NCBI GenBank assembly: GCA_016775335.1
Contig: JAEUGJ010000015.1
Span: 1 to 64,000 of the forward strand
From: Mogibacterium sp.
GTDB lineage: Bacteria > Bacillota > Clostridia > Peptostreptococcales > Anaerovoracaceae
Length of the DNA stretch: 64,000 nucleotides
Direction of reading: 5' to 3'
Shown here in pieces: positions 32,548 to 40,686 of this stretch. The notes under the pieces were generated by a model. It was given only the letters and a program-made list of their open reading frames with translations. It was not told where the DNA came from and searched no databases. The first letter of the stretch is position 1; the number at the start of each line of letters is the position of its first letter. The position numbers and the translations under genes are program-made.

Positions 32548-33474
32548 TTAATTTTTTCCCTCATCCTCGATTACTTTGGTGCCTTCCCGGCGCTGGGATA
32601 CAATCGGCACGTAATCCTCGTCGCCGAACATGGTGGTAAAACCGTTTCCGTTAATTTCACTGACATTGGAAATGGTAATAAACGCCGTCGGATCGATGTT
32701 CAGAACCGCTCTCTTCACACGGTTCAGGTTCCGGCTGCTGATAACGCTGGAAATCACGTCGAACTCTTCCTGAATGTATCCGCCCTTTGCCGGGAAAATA
32801 GTGGTGCCATATCCCAGCTCCAACAGCTTCTCGTTGATGGATTGGCTCTTTTCCTTACTGAAAATCATGGTCTGTACGCCGCCCTGATTCATTACCAGAA
32901 TGTAGTTCATCACCATACTGTAAATCAGCGTATAGAAAATTCCCAGAATAATTCCGTTGGTGTTGGTCATCGGAATCTGGATGATAAAAATACATACGTC
33001 CAGAGCAGACATGACCGGTGCCACCTTCCAGCCCAGTTTCCGATTTAAAATAATCGGCGGTACGTCAATACCTCCGGTGGAACCACCCATTCGAATCACC
33101 ATACCGATTCCCACACCATCCATGATGCCGGCACAGATTGCCGCCATCAGCGGATCCTCTACCAAGTGCTGCATTGCATCGATGTTCTGGAACAATCCGA
33201 GGAAGAACGGAAACAGAAACGTTCCCGCCACGATTGTAGCGGCGAATTTCTTGCCCAGAAGAATCCATCCGATTATAAACAACCCAATATTAATTGCATA
33301 TACGGTGGGGGTCACCCCGAATCCAAAGAAGTGGTTCGCACTTCTTCCGATACCGGTTACCCCTGCAACTACCATGTCATAAGGAAGCGCAAAGCATGCC
33401 ATAGCACAAGCGCTCATCGCATTTCCAAGAACGAGTTGTACCAGATCTGTTACAGTTTTCATTGTTTTACTCAT
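32548..33474 (-). CDS. YitT family membrane protein (DUF161 with DUF2179)
   Basis: 308 residues. Five to six membrane helices (about 10-220) with the family words GNAMSACAMACFALPYDMVVAGVTGIG, GGSTGGIDVPPIILNRKLGW, then a cytosolic DUF2179 domain (about 225-300: VQTMIFSKEKSQSINEKLLELGYGTTIFPAKGGY). Transported substrate unknown. The frame extends 45 codons upstream, but the ATG at 33474 follows AAGGAGGAAAT, which sets the start. Promoter and leader hairpin precede it. Confidence 0.9.
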   Translation of the reverse strand: MSKTMKTVTDLVQLVLGNAMSACAMACFALPYDMVVAGVTGIGRSANHFFGFGVTPTVYAINIGLFIIGWILLGKKFAATIVAGTFLFPFFLGLFQNIDAMQHLVEDPLMAAICAGIMDGVGIGMVIRMGGSTGGIDVPPIILNRKLGWKVAPVMSALDVCIFIIQIPMTNTNGIILGIFYTLIYSMVMNYILVMNQGGVQTMIFSKEKSQSINEKLLELGYGTTIFPAKGGYIQEEFDVISSVISSRNLNRVKRAVLNIDPTAFITISNVSEINGNGFTTMFGDEDYVPIVSQRREGTKVIEDEGKN

Positions 33475-33491
33475 CGCATTTCCTCCTTCCA

Positions 33492-33521
33492 ACAAAAAAC
33501 ACCCGACATGTCGTCCGGTGT
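33492..33521 (-). promoter_or_regulatory. yitT leader hairpin followed by a T-tract
   Basis: Outer arms ACACC/GGTGT and inner CGAC/GTCG (33499-33521), then TTTTTTG on the minus strand, between promoter and ribosome site. Could act as a weak attenuator. No known riboswitch core fits the short leader. Confidence 0.45.
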
Positions 33522-33544
33522 AGAAAAAACAATCTTGCTCGACG

Positions 33545-33573
33545 AGTATAACGTAAAAAACCGTATAAGTCAA
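33545..33573 (-). promoter_or_regulatory. yitT promoter
   Basis: Minus strand: -35 TTGACT (33568-33573), 17-nt spacer, -10 TATACT (33545-33550). Confidence 0.8.
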
Positions 33574-33597
33574 GCATATTCCACTTTTTTTGCACCC

Positions 33598-33626
33598 TTG
33601 AAAATACACTGCACGGGAAATATAAT
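33598..33626 (+). promoter_or_regulatory. pepT promoter
   Basis: -35 TTGAAA (33598-33603), 17-nt spacer, -10 TATAAT (33621-33626). Back to back with the yitT promoter, 24 bp between the two -35 boxes. Confidence 0.82.
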
Positions 33627-33667
33627 AAGAGAAGATTGTTTATGTTCATTAAGGAGGAACTATAGAA

Positions 33668-34885
33668 ATGAAAGCTTACGAAAGATTTCTCAAGTACGTT
33701 ACCGTGCGCACGCCGAGTGACGAGAACAGCAGCACCATCCCGTCCTCTTCCTGCCAGTTCAACCTGGCACACGTTCTGGTGGATGAGATGAAAGCCATCG
33801 GCATTGAAGATGCGGAGGTCGACGATCAGTGCTACGTATACGGTCACATTCCGGCAACTCCGGGATATGAAAACTGCACCGCCATTGGTTTTATCGCCCA
33901 CATGGATACGGTTGCGGATTTCTGCGATCACGATATCGTACCGGTAGTGCATGAAAACTACGACGGTGAAGCATTGGCACTGGGCGACAGCGGTCTGACC
34001 CTTTCCCCGGAAATGTTCCCGCACCTGCGGTCGCTGAAGGGCCGCACCCTCATCACCTCGGATGGCACCACCATTCTGGGCGCCGATGACAAAGCGGGAA
34101 TCGCCGAGATTCTCACCGCAGTGGAAGATCTTTCGGACATCCCTCACGGACCGATCAGCGTTGCTTTTACCCCGGACGAAGAGATCGGCACCGGCGCATC
34201 TCACTTCGATGTGAAGAGATTTGGCGCGACTTACGCGTACACTTTGGACGGTGATACGGAAGGCGAAATTCAGTTCGAGACATTCAACGCCGCTCAGGCA
34301 AAATTAACATTCCACGGCACCAACGTGCATCCGGGTTCCGCAAAGAACATCATGGTAAATGCGGCGCTGGTAGCGATGGAATACGATTCTCTGCTTCCGG
34401 CTGCAGAACGTCCGGAAAGAACCGAGGACTATGAAGGCTTCTATCACCTGACCCACATGGAAGGCAGCGTTTCCGATGCATCCCTGACCTACATTCTCCG
34501 GGATCACGATGCCCATGTTTTCGACAACCGCCAGAAGACCATGCGTCAGGCAGCGAAGTTCATCAACGAACGTTACGGTGCCGGAACCGTGGAACTGGAC
34601 ATTCGGGTTCAGTATCGGAACATGGCAGAAGTTATCGAGAAGTGCCCAAGCATCGTAGAAAATGCGAAGAAGGCGTGCAAAGCAGCCGGTGTAGAAGAGC
34701 TGATTCTGCCGGTCCGCGGCGGCACTGACGGAAGCACCTTGAGCTTCATGGGTCTGCCTTGCCCGAACCTGGGAACCGGCGGACATGCATACCACGGTCC
34801 TTACGAGCACATCACTTTGGAAGGAATGGATCAGTCCATTCAGGTCATCCGGGAATTGATTCGCATCTTTGGAGAACAGGAATAA
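33668..34885 (+). CDS. pepT: Peptidase T (tripeptide aminopeptidase)
   Basis: 405 residues, M20B dizinc aminopeptidase releasing N-terminal residues from tripeptides. Metal and catalytic motifs: IAHMDTVADF (His and catalytic Asp), TSDGTTILGADDKAGIAEIL (bridging Asp), TPDEEIGTG (general base Glu and ligand Glu), YTLDGD, and the late RGGTDGS and GGHAYHGPYE (last His). AAGGAGG before the ATG. Followed by a HAD gene five bases after the stop. Confidence 0.96.
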   Translation: MKAYERFLKYVTVRTPSDENSSTIPSSSCQFNLAHVLVDEMKAIGIEDAEVDDQCYVYGHIPATPGYENCTAIGFIAHMDTVADFCDHDIVPVVHENYDGEALALGDSGLTLSPEMFPHLRSLKGRTLITSDGTTILGADDKAGIAEILTAVEDLSDIPHGPISVAFTPDEEIGTGASHFDVKRFGATYAYTLDGDTEGEIQFETFNAAQAKLTFHGTNVHPGSAKNIMVNAALVAMEYDSLLPAAERPERTEDYEGFYHLTHMEGSVSDASLTYILRDHDAHVFDNRQKTMRQAAKFINERYGAGTVELDIRVQYRNMAEVIEKCPSIVENAKKACKAAGVEELILPVRGGTDGSTLSFMGLPCPNLGTGGHAYHGPYEHITLEGMDQSIQVIRELIRIFGEQE

Positions 34886-34889
34886 TCCG

Positions 34890-35453
34890 ATGACCGCACT
34901 TCATATCTTTGATTGTGACGGTACGCTGCTGGATTCCATGCGAATGTGGGACAACATCAGCAGCGATTATCTCCGAAGTCTGGGCATTCAGCCTCCGGCG
35001 GATCTGGCAGAAATTCTGGATCCCCTCACCTTCCCGGAGAGCGTCCGGTACTTGGTAGATCACTTTGACCTGGATGGCTATGAAAACACCTCCCGGGGAT
35101 TGATGGACCGGGTACTGTGGCACTACGAGAACGACCTGGAGCTGTTTCCGGGAATTCAGGAGGAGTTGGAAACGGTGTCCCGAACGGGAGAGCCGATGAT
35201 TATCCTTACCAATTCCCCTCGGGAGTTCGTGGAAGCCGGACTTCAGCGAACCGGAATCCGGCACTATTTCAGTCGGCTCTTTGTATCCCAGGAACTGGGC
35301 ATCTCCAAGGACAATCCGGAAATTTTTCGGGTGGTATGCCGGGAAATGAGCGTTCCTCCAGAAGACGCGCTGGTCTATGAGGATTCCGCCTTTGCCATTC
35401 AGGCAGCGCGGGAAGCCGGGTGCCGCGTGAAGGAATACGATCGGTATCGTTAA
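34890..35453 (+). CDS. HAD superfamily phosphatase (phosphoglycolate phosphatase-like)
   Basis: 187 residues. Motif I FDCDGTLLDS (6-15) with the nucleophilic aspartate, motif II in IILTNSPRE (about 104-112), lysine in GISKDNPEIF (about 138) and motif IV VYEDSAFAIQAA (about 156-167). The small helical cap (about 18-90) is subclass I. Substrate unknown: family members act on phosphoglycolate, sugar phosphates or nucleotides. A TTG-started extension into pepT is open but the ATG at 34890 is preferred. Confidence 0.88.
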   Translation: MTALHIFDCDGTLLDSMRMWDNISSDYLRSLGIQPPADLAEILDPLTFPESVRYLVDHFDLDGYENTSRGLMDRVLWHYENDLELFPGIQEELETVSRTGEPMIILTNSPREFVEAGLQRTGIRHYFSRLFVSQELGISKDNPEIFRVVCREMSVPPEDALVYEDSAFAIQAAREAGCRVKEYDRYR

Positions 35454-35455
35454 CC

Positions 35456-35483
35456 TTGCTTTTTAGCTCCCGGGGAGTATAAT
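35456..35483 (+). promoter_or_regulatory. Promoter of the thiamine-salvage operon
   Basis: -35 TTGCTT (35456-35461), 16-nt spacer, -10 TATAAT (35478-35483), directly upstream of the TPP riboswitch. Confidence 0.7.
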
Positions 35484-35504
35484 GAGAAAGGAATAACCGA
35501 ATAT

Positions 35505-35590
35505 CGAACGACGGGGAGCCCAATCCGGGCTGAGAGTAAGGAACGACTTAGACCCTTGACCTGATTTGGGTAATGCCAACGGAGGGAAAT
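35505..35590 (+). promoter_or_regulatory. TPP riboswitch (THI element)
   Basis: All the conserved parts are visible in order: GGGGAGC, the pyrimidine-sensing GGCTGAGA (35528-35535), GACCCTTGACCTGATTTGGG, and TAATGCCAACGGAGGGAA. Binding of thiamine pyrophosphate should favour the terminator that follows and switch off thiM-thiE-thiD-cytX. Confidence 0.97.
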
Positions 35591-35598
35591 GGATTTGG

Positions 35599-35632
35599 AA
35601 GGCTGCGTCAACATATGGCGCAGCCTTTTGTG
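35599..35632 (+). terminator. Riboswitch expression-platform terminator
   Basis: Perfect 9-bp stem AAGGCTGCG / CGCAGCCTT (35599-35607, 35619-35627) then TTGTGCTTT, just downstream of the aptamer and upstream of thiM. Confidence 0.85.
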
Positions 35633-35668
35633 CTTTATTCGGTCATTCATCATGAAAGGAGAAGTAAA

Positions 35669-36490
35669 ATGTTCGAGAATTGTTTTGATCGGCTCCGGCA
35701 GCGGAGTGCTCTGGTACACAATATCACCAATTACGTCACCGTTAACGATGTGGCCAACATCATCCTCGCCTGCGGCGCCAGCCCAATTATGGCGGACGAA
35801 CCGGAGGAAGCGGCGGAAATCACCGCCATCTGCACGGGACTGAACATCAACATCGGCACGCTGAATCAGAGAACCATTTCGTCCATGTTTGCCGCCGGCA
35901 AACAGGCCAAAGCGCTGAATCACCCGGTTCTTCTGGATCCGGTAGGTGCCGGCGCCAGCACGCTGCGCACGGATACCGCACGCAGAATTGTGGATGAAAT
36001 CCATCCGGATGTGATTCGCGGAAATATTTCGGAAATTAAAACCCTGGCACAGGGAAGCGGCACCACTCAGGGCGTAGATGCGGACGTAGCGGATGCCGTG
36101 ACGGAAGATAATCTGGATGACAGCATCGCCTTTGTCAAATCCTTTGCCTCTTCCTGCGGCAGCATCGTCGCGGTCACCGGTGCCATCGACCTTGTCAGCG
36201 ACGGCGACCGCTGCTACGTCATTCGAAACGGCCGGCCGGAAATGGGCCGGATTACGGGAACCGGCTGTCAATTATCCGGAATGATGAGCGCATTCATTGC
36301 CGCAAATCCGGACAACATGCTGGATGCCGCCGCAGCTGCGGTTTCGGCAATGGGGTTGGCCGGCGAAATCGGCTGGAGCCACATGCAGGCATCCGACGGA
36401 AATTCCACCTACCGCAACCGAATCATCGATGCCATCTGCAATATGACCGGAACAGAACTGAAGAAAGGAGCACGTTATGAACTTCGATAA
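35669..36490 (+). CDS. thiM: Hydroxyethylthiazole kinase
   Basis: 273 residues, ribokinase-like fold. Phosphorylates the thiamine thiazole moiety for salvage. N-terminal LVHNITNYVTVNDVANIILACGASPIMADEPEE, the ATP and Mg site DPVGAGAS, and the catalytic GTGCQLSG near residue 200 are intact. AAAGGAG ribosome site at the ATG. First gene after the TPP riboswitch; overlaps thiE by 14 nt. Confidence 0.95.
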   Translation: MFENCFDRLRQRSALVHNITNYVTVNDVANIILACGASPIMADEPEEAAEITAICTGLNINIGTLNQRTISSMFAAGKQAKALNHPVLLDPVGAGASTLRTDTARRIVDEIHPDVIRGNISEIKTLAQGSGTTQGVDADVADAVTEDNLDDSIAFVKSFASSCGSIVAVTGAIDLVSDGDRCYVIRNGRPEMGRITGTGCQLSGMMSAFIAANPDNMLDAAAAAVSAMGLAGEIGWSHMQASDGNSTYRNRIIDAICNMTGTELKKGARYELR

Positions 36491-37166
36491 TCTTACATCC
36501 CCTCGCAAGAGCATCCATCGGGATAACCTTCGCCGGGAGGATTTTCTCGTCTACGGTGTCACCGACCGTCACTGGCTTCAGGAGGGAGAACGTCTTCCGG
36601 ATGTGGTTCGAAAAGCCCTGGACGGCGGCGCAACATTCATTCAGCTCCGGGAAAAACAGCTGGACGAAGCTGATTTTATGGCCGAAGCACTGGAGATTCA
36701 GAAGCTCTGCCGGGAATACGATGTCCCGTTTGTCATCAACGACAACGTGAAAATCGCGGCGGAAATCGGCGCCGACGGCGTACACGTGGGGCAGTCGGAT
36801 ATGGAGGCCGGCAACGTCCGGGAGATTCTGGGCGACAAACGGATTATCGGCGTTTCCGCCGGAACCGTGGAAGAGGCCAAACAGGCTGAAGCCCGGGGAG
36901 CGGACTATCTGGGCGTAGGGGCGATTTTCCCGACGGACTCGAAGGACGACGCTCGTGCCCTGACCATGGATACCCTAAAAGCAATTACCGCTGCAGTGAA
37001 CATTCCGGTGGTCGCCATCGGCGGAATCACGGAGGAGAATACGCTGGATCTTGCCGGAACGGGAATTGACGGCGTTGCGGTTATCAGTGCGATTTTCGGG
37101 CAGAAGGATATTGAAACTGCCGCCCGCCGCCTGCTCACCGTGACCAAGCACATTGTAAATAAATAA
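36477..37166 (+). CDS. thiE: Thiamine phosphate synthase
   Basis: 229 residues, TIM barrel. Joins HMP-PP and thiazole phosphate. VTDRHWL, IQLREKQLDEADF, INDNVKIAAEIGADGVHVGQSDM, and the phosphate-binding GVGAIFPTDSK and IGGI segments are intact. The N-terminus is extended by about 20 residues before the barrel compared with typical ThiE (MNFDNLTSPRKSIHRDNLRRE). Confidence 0.95.
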   Translation: MNFDNLTSPRKSIHRDNLRREDFLVYGVTDRHWLQEGERLPDVVRKALDGGATFIQLREKQLDEADFMAEALEIQKLCREYDVPFVINDNVKIAAEIGADGVHVGQSDMEAGNVREILGDKRIIGVSAGTVEEAKQAEARGADYLGVGAIFPTDSKDDARALTMDTLKAITAAVNIPVVAIGGITEENTLDLAGTGIDGVAVISAIFGQKDIETAARRLLTVTKHIVNK

Positions 37167-37184
37167 TTTATGAAGGAGACACCT

Positions 37185-37982
37185 ATGCAAAAGAAAACAG
37201 CATTGACGATTGCCGGAAGCGATTCCGGCGGCGGTGCCGGAATTCAGGCCGACATCAAGACCATGACCGTAAACGGCGTTTTCGCCATGAGCGCCATCAC
37301 CGCATTGACCGCACAGAATACCACCGGCGTAACGGATATTCTCAATTCCACGCCGGAATTTCTGGCGCACCAGCTGGATGCGGTATTCACCGATATCTTC
37401 CCGGATGCCGTAAAAATCGGCATGGTTTCCTCTGCGGAGCTGATTCAGGTCATTGCCGACAAGCTTACGGAATACGATGCGAAGAACATCGTGGTGGATC
37501 CGGTAATGGTGGCCACCAGCGGTGCCCGCCTGATTTCCGAGGATGCCATCGCTGTACTCAAGGAAAAGCTACTGCCACTGGCACTCCTCAGCACACCGAA
37601 CATTCCGGAGGCCGAAGTGCTCAGCGGGATGAAAATTCATTCCCCGGAGGATATGGAAAAGGCCGCCGGAAGAATTTACGACGAGTTCGGCTGTGCCGTT
37701 CTTCTGAAAGGCGGACATGATCTGAACGATGCCAATGACCTGCTGTGCACCGGCGACGGACTGAGATGGTTCAAGGGAAAGCGCATTGACAATCCGAACA
37801 CCCACGGAACCGGATGCACCCTTTCCAGCGCCATCGCCTCCAATCTGGCAAAAGGCATGCCTTTAGAGGATTCCGTGGATCAAGCAAAGCGCTATATTTC
37901 CGGCGCATTGGCGGCCATGCTGGATCTGGGCAAGGGAAAAGGCCCGATGGATCACGCGTTTGCAGTGGAAGGAGAATATTAA
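37185..37982 (+). CDS. thiD: Hydroxymethylpyrimidine kinase / phosphomethylpyrimidine kinase
   Basis: 265 residues. Phosphorylates HMP twice to HMP-PP. TIAGSDSGGGAGIQADIKTM (about 5-24), VDPVMVATSGARLI and the catalytic GTGCTLSSAIASNLAKG are intact. The start at 37185 follows GAAGGAGACACC; an ATG five codons earlier overlaps that ribosome site. The operon lacks thiC and the thiazole-synthesis genes, so it salvages pyrimidine and thiazole. Confidence 0.95.
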   Translation: MQKKTALTIAGSDSGGGAGIQADIKTMTVNGVFAMSAITALTAQNTTGVTDILNSTPEFLAHQLDAVFTDIFPDAVKIGMVSSAELIQVIADKLTEYDAKNIVVDPVMVATSGARLISEDAIAVLKEKLLPLALLSTPNIPEAEVLSGMKIHSPEDMEKAAGRIYDEFGCAVLLKGGHDLNDANDLLCTGDGLRWFKGKRIDNPNTHGTGCTLSSAIASNLAKGMPLEDSVDQAKRYISGALAAMLDLGKGKGPMDHAFAVEGEY

Positions 37983-37985
37983 TAT

Positions 37986-39152
37986 ATGGAGCATAAGACA
38001 AATTTATTGGAAAACGGCATGATATGGTTCGGGGCCGGCGTTTCCATTGCGGAAATTCTCACGGGAACCTATTTCGCTTCTTTGGGACTGCAGAACGCCC
38101 TCCTCACCATACTCATCGGACACCTGATTGGCTGCACCCTTCTTTTTTTCGCCGGATACATCGGCGGAAAAGCGAGAAAAAGTGCCATGGAGACCACGAA
38201 GATGAGTTTCGGGCAGAAAGGCGGACTGTTCTTCGCCCTGATGAACGTGATTCAGCTGATCGGCTGGACGGCCATCATGATCTACGACGGTGCGCTGTCC
38301 GCCAACGCCATCTGGAATACCGGCATCTGGCTGTGGGCACTGGTGATTGGCCTGCTGATTATCTTGTGGATTAAAATCGGCATCACCAATCTGGGAAAAA
38401 TCAACACGGTGACCATGACCGCGCTGTTCATCCTCACGCTGGTTCTGTGCAAGGTAATTTTCTTCGGTAACGGCAGTGCCGCTCCGATTTCCGAAGGGGG
38501 ACTTACTTTCGGAGCCGCCGTGGAGATGGCGGTGGCCATGCCTCTTTCCTGGATGCCGCTGATCAGCGATTACACCAAGGAAGCGGAAAAGCCTTTCGCC
38601 GCAACCCTTACCAGCTCCGTCACCTACGGCGTTATCAGCTGCTGGATGTACATCATCGGCATGGGGGCAGCGCTCTTTGCGGGCACCACGGATATCTCCC
38701 TGATCATGGTTCGCGCCGGACTGGGACTGGCCGGCCTGCTGATTGTGGTTTTCTCCACTGTAACCACCACGTTCCTGGATGCCTACTCCGCAGGGATTTC
38801 TGCGGAGTCCCTTACCTCCCGGGTTTCCGGCAAAACCATGGGAATCTTTGTGGCCGTCATCGGAACCGTGGGTGCCATGCTGTTCCCGATGGACGACATC
38901 ACCAATTTCCTGTACTTCATCGGCTCCGTTTTCGCTCCGATGATTGCCATCATGATTGCGGATTTCCTGGTAAAAGCAGATGACAGCGACCGAGACTTCC
39001 AGTGGGTCAACCTGTTGGTTTGGCTTCTGGGATTCTGCCTCTACCGCTACCTCATGACGGTGGACTTCGTGCTGGGCAACACCTTCCCGGACATCCTCAT
39101 CACCATTATTGTGGCGCTGATTGCCCGGAAACTGCTGCCGCAGGAACAGTAA
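37986..39152 (+). CDS. cytX: CytX-type hydroxymethylpyrimidine transporter (NCS1 family)
   Basis: 388 residues, about 11-12 membrane helices. The first helix block MIWFGAGVSIAEILTGTYFASLGLQNALLTILIGHLIG is characteristic of NCS1 permeases of the CytX branch, which import HMP. Its place after thiD under a TPP riboswitch supports that substrate. AAGGAGAATATT precedes the ATG. No classical terminator directly follows; inverted pair 2 of array B (39393-39430), with a T-run after it, could serve. Confidence 0.9.
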   Translation: MEHKTNLLENGMIWFGAGVSIAEILTGTYFASLGLQNALLTILIGHLIGCTLLFFAGYIGGKARKSAMETTKMSFGQKGGLFFALMNVIQLIGWTAIMIYDGALSANAIWNTGIWLWALVIGLLIILWIKIGITNLGKINTVTMTALFILTLVLCKVIFFGNGSAAPISEGGLTFGAAVEMAVAMPLSWMPLISDYTKEAEKPFAATLTSSVTYGVISCWMYIIGMGAALFAGTTDISLIMVRAGLGLAGLLIVVFSTVTTTFLDAYSAGISAESLTSRVSGKTMGIFVAVIGTVGAMLFPMDDITNFLYFIGSVFAPMIAIMIADFLVKADDSDRDFQWVNLLVWLLGFCLYRYLMTVDFVLGNTFPDILITIIVALIARKLLPQEQ

Positions 39153-39297
39153 GGATTTGCAGGGTATTTGCGAAATATTGCGGGATGGAGAATCCACAAC
39201 GTATTACCTGTGCACCGGCGGCGGCCCGGATTATAGTCTAATAGCATTATCCAATATTCATTCACACAATCTCATATGTCTAGAAAATTGAAGGTGT

Positions 39298-39534
39298 TTC
39301 ACGCTTTTTGACAGAAAATGCGGATTTAGCGTGAACGCAATTCGCCGCTTTTGCAAAACTCTAATTTTGAAACGACCAATTACAACTGGCGATTCACGCC
39401 AACATGAGGATTTCTTCCAAAAAGCGTGAACTTTTTTTAAGGGGTGGTTTGCACGAAGAGAATTACATGTCAAAACCGTGTATAACAAAAAAAATATTCA
39501 CGCTGATTAGCACGAATTGTAAAATTAGCGTGAA
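39298..39534. repeat. Array of three fixed-geometry inverted repeats (array B, TTCACG type)
   Basis: Half-sites TTCACG at 39298, 39393 and 39497, answered by CGTGAA at 39330, 39425 and 39529. Each pair spans exactly 38 bp with a 26-nt unrelated interior; arms extend to TTCACGCT/AGCGTGAA in pairs 1 and 3. Start-to-start steps are 32/63/32/72/32, almost the same as array A at 13177-13415. The region between cytX and the next terminator (39153-39637) has no convincing gene. Confidence 0.85.
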
Positions 39535-39637
39535 GCCGCCCCGAAAATCTAGGCATATTTTATTCTATCCACTCATCAAATTCTAATTATCAAATGGACA
39601 CCTGTTGGAGATATTAGTATAACCCCATAGGAAAAAT

Positions 39638-39680
39638 GGTTCTTCACTTTTGTAGCATAAAAGAGAAGAACCACTTTTTT
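39638..39680. terminator. Bidirectional terminator between array B and the hydrolase gene
   Basis: Arms GGTTCTTC and GAAGAACC (39638-39645, 39665-39672), with inner TTTT/AAAA pairing; T-tracts on both sides (CTTTTTT on +, ATTTTTCC on minus). Confidence 0.87.
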
Positions 39681-40611
39681 ATCTGAAGAGCTCTACTTCC
39701 CGGATGAATTCCTTGGGTTTCTCAACGTGAATCCCGTGCCCGCAGTCAAATCGAATCAGCCGGCAATCCGGCACCGCCTCCAGCACCTGCTGAAGGTCTT
39801 CTTCCCCCAATGCTCCCAACAGAATTCCATCCGAACTGACATCTGCTTTCGCCTTCATAAACATCGTTCTGCAATGAATATTTCGAAGCAATTCCTCATG
39901 GGGTATTCCTGCGTGAAAGGAATCCGTATAGGACGCTTCGCCAAAGCGGGGATCGTACCGATTCATACCTTGAAATCCTGCCAATGCCATCTTTGGCCAG
40001 AACGGAACCCGGAGATTCTCGTTCGGATTCTTCTTGCGAAATTTTACGGCCATTTCAATCATTTTTTCCCGGATCTTTTCCCTGGATTTCTCCGGAAAAA
40101 AGTTCCAAGCGTACTGACGTGAAAAATAATACAACACAAAATCCGACACTTCCGTTTGCGTCAAAAACTCGTGGCAGACGGTTGATAAATCCACGAAATT
40201 AAATGTACTTTCCCGTCGCTCTCCCTGGGATGAAAAAAAAGGCGGATCTTCCAATATCAAATTCAAGCATAAATCACTGTGAGATGCCACGTATGCCGCA
40301 ATCAGGCCACCGGAGGAATGCCCCAGCAGCGAAACCGGGGGTTCGGTTTCATTTTGGATAAAATCAATTACGGCATTTCCAATGTCCACTACATTATATT
40401 TCGATGCATCATGCAGACTGCCGCCATGTCCGTAACAATCAACGGCATACACGTGGTATTTCTTTGCCAGCTTTGGCATGACCTTAAAAAAGCTCTCCGA
40501 ATCCACACCTTGCGCATGAATCAGCACCAAAGGCGGATTATCGCTGCAAATTTCATAATATTTTAAACAGATATCATTCTTTTCGTAAACCGAGCCCAAG
40601 ATCTTTTCCAT
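39679..40611 (-). CDS. Alpha/beta hydrolase
   Basis: 310 residues. The nucleophile elbow GHSSGG (about 98-103), oxyanion-loop HAQG (about 34-37) and the late GHGIHVEKP with the catalytic histidine are intact, and an acidic residue is expected near VSSDG. A helical cap (about 130-225) is inserted after strand 6. Members hydrolyse esters, epoxides or C-C bonds; nothing here tells which. The ATG at 40611 has AGGAGG upstream; an 18-codon upstream extension lacks one. Single-gene transcript. Confidence 0.88.
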   Translation of the reverse strand: MEKILGSVYEKNDICLKYYEICSDNPPLVLIHAQGVDSESFFKVMPKLAKKYHVYAVDCYGHGGSLHDASKYNVVDIGNAVIDFIQNETEPPVSLLGHSSGGLIAAYVASHSDLCLNLILEDPPFFSSQGERRESTFNFVDLSTVCHEFLTQTEVSDFVLYYFSRQYAWNFFPEKSREKIREKMIEMAVKFRKKNPNENLRVPFWPKMALAGFQGMNRYDPRFGEASYTDSFHAGIPHEELLRNIHCRTMFMKAKADVSSDGILLGALGEEDLQQVLEAVPDCRLIRFDCGHGIHVEKPKEFIREVELFR

Positions 40612-40632
40612 ACCAATACCTCCTAAAATCAA

Positions 40633-40674
40633 AGACGCAACATAATCCGCACGCTCTCGGATCACATTGCGTCT
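40633..40674 (-). terminator. Probable terminator of the cls unit
   Basis: Arms AGACGCAA / TTGCGTCT (40633-40640, 40667-40674) with an inner ATCCG/CGGAT stem; on the minus strand a modest T-rich tail (TTTGATTTT) follows. It overlaps the leader of the hydrolase gene. Confidence 0.6.
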
Positions 40675-40686
40675 CAGCGTCTATTT

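Noticed and set aside
39153..39297. Possible small RNA or tRNA after cytX
   Set aside because: No cloverleaf, promoter or terminator could be drawn; only array B starts at 39298.
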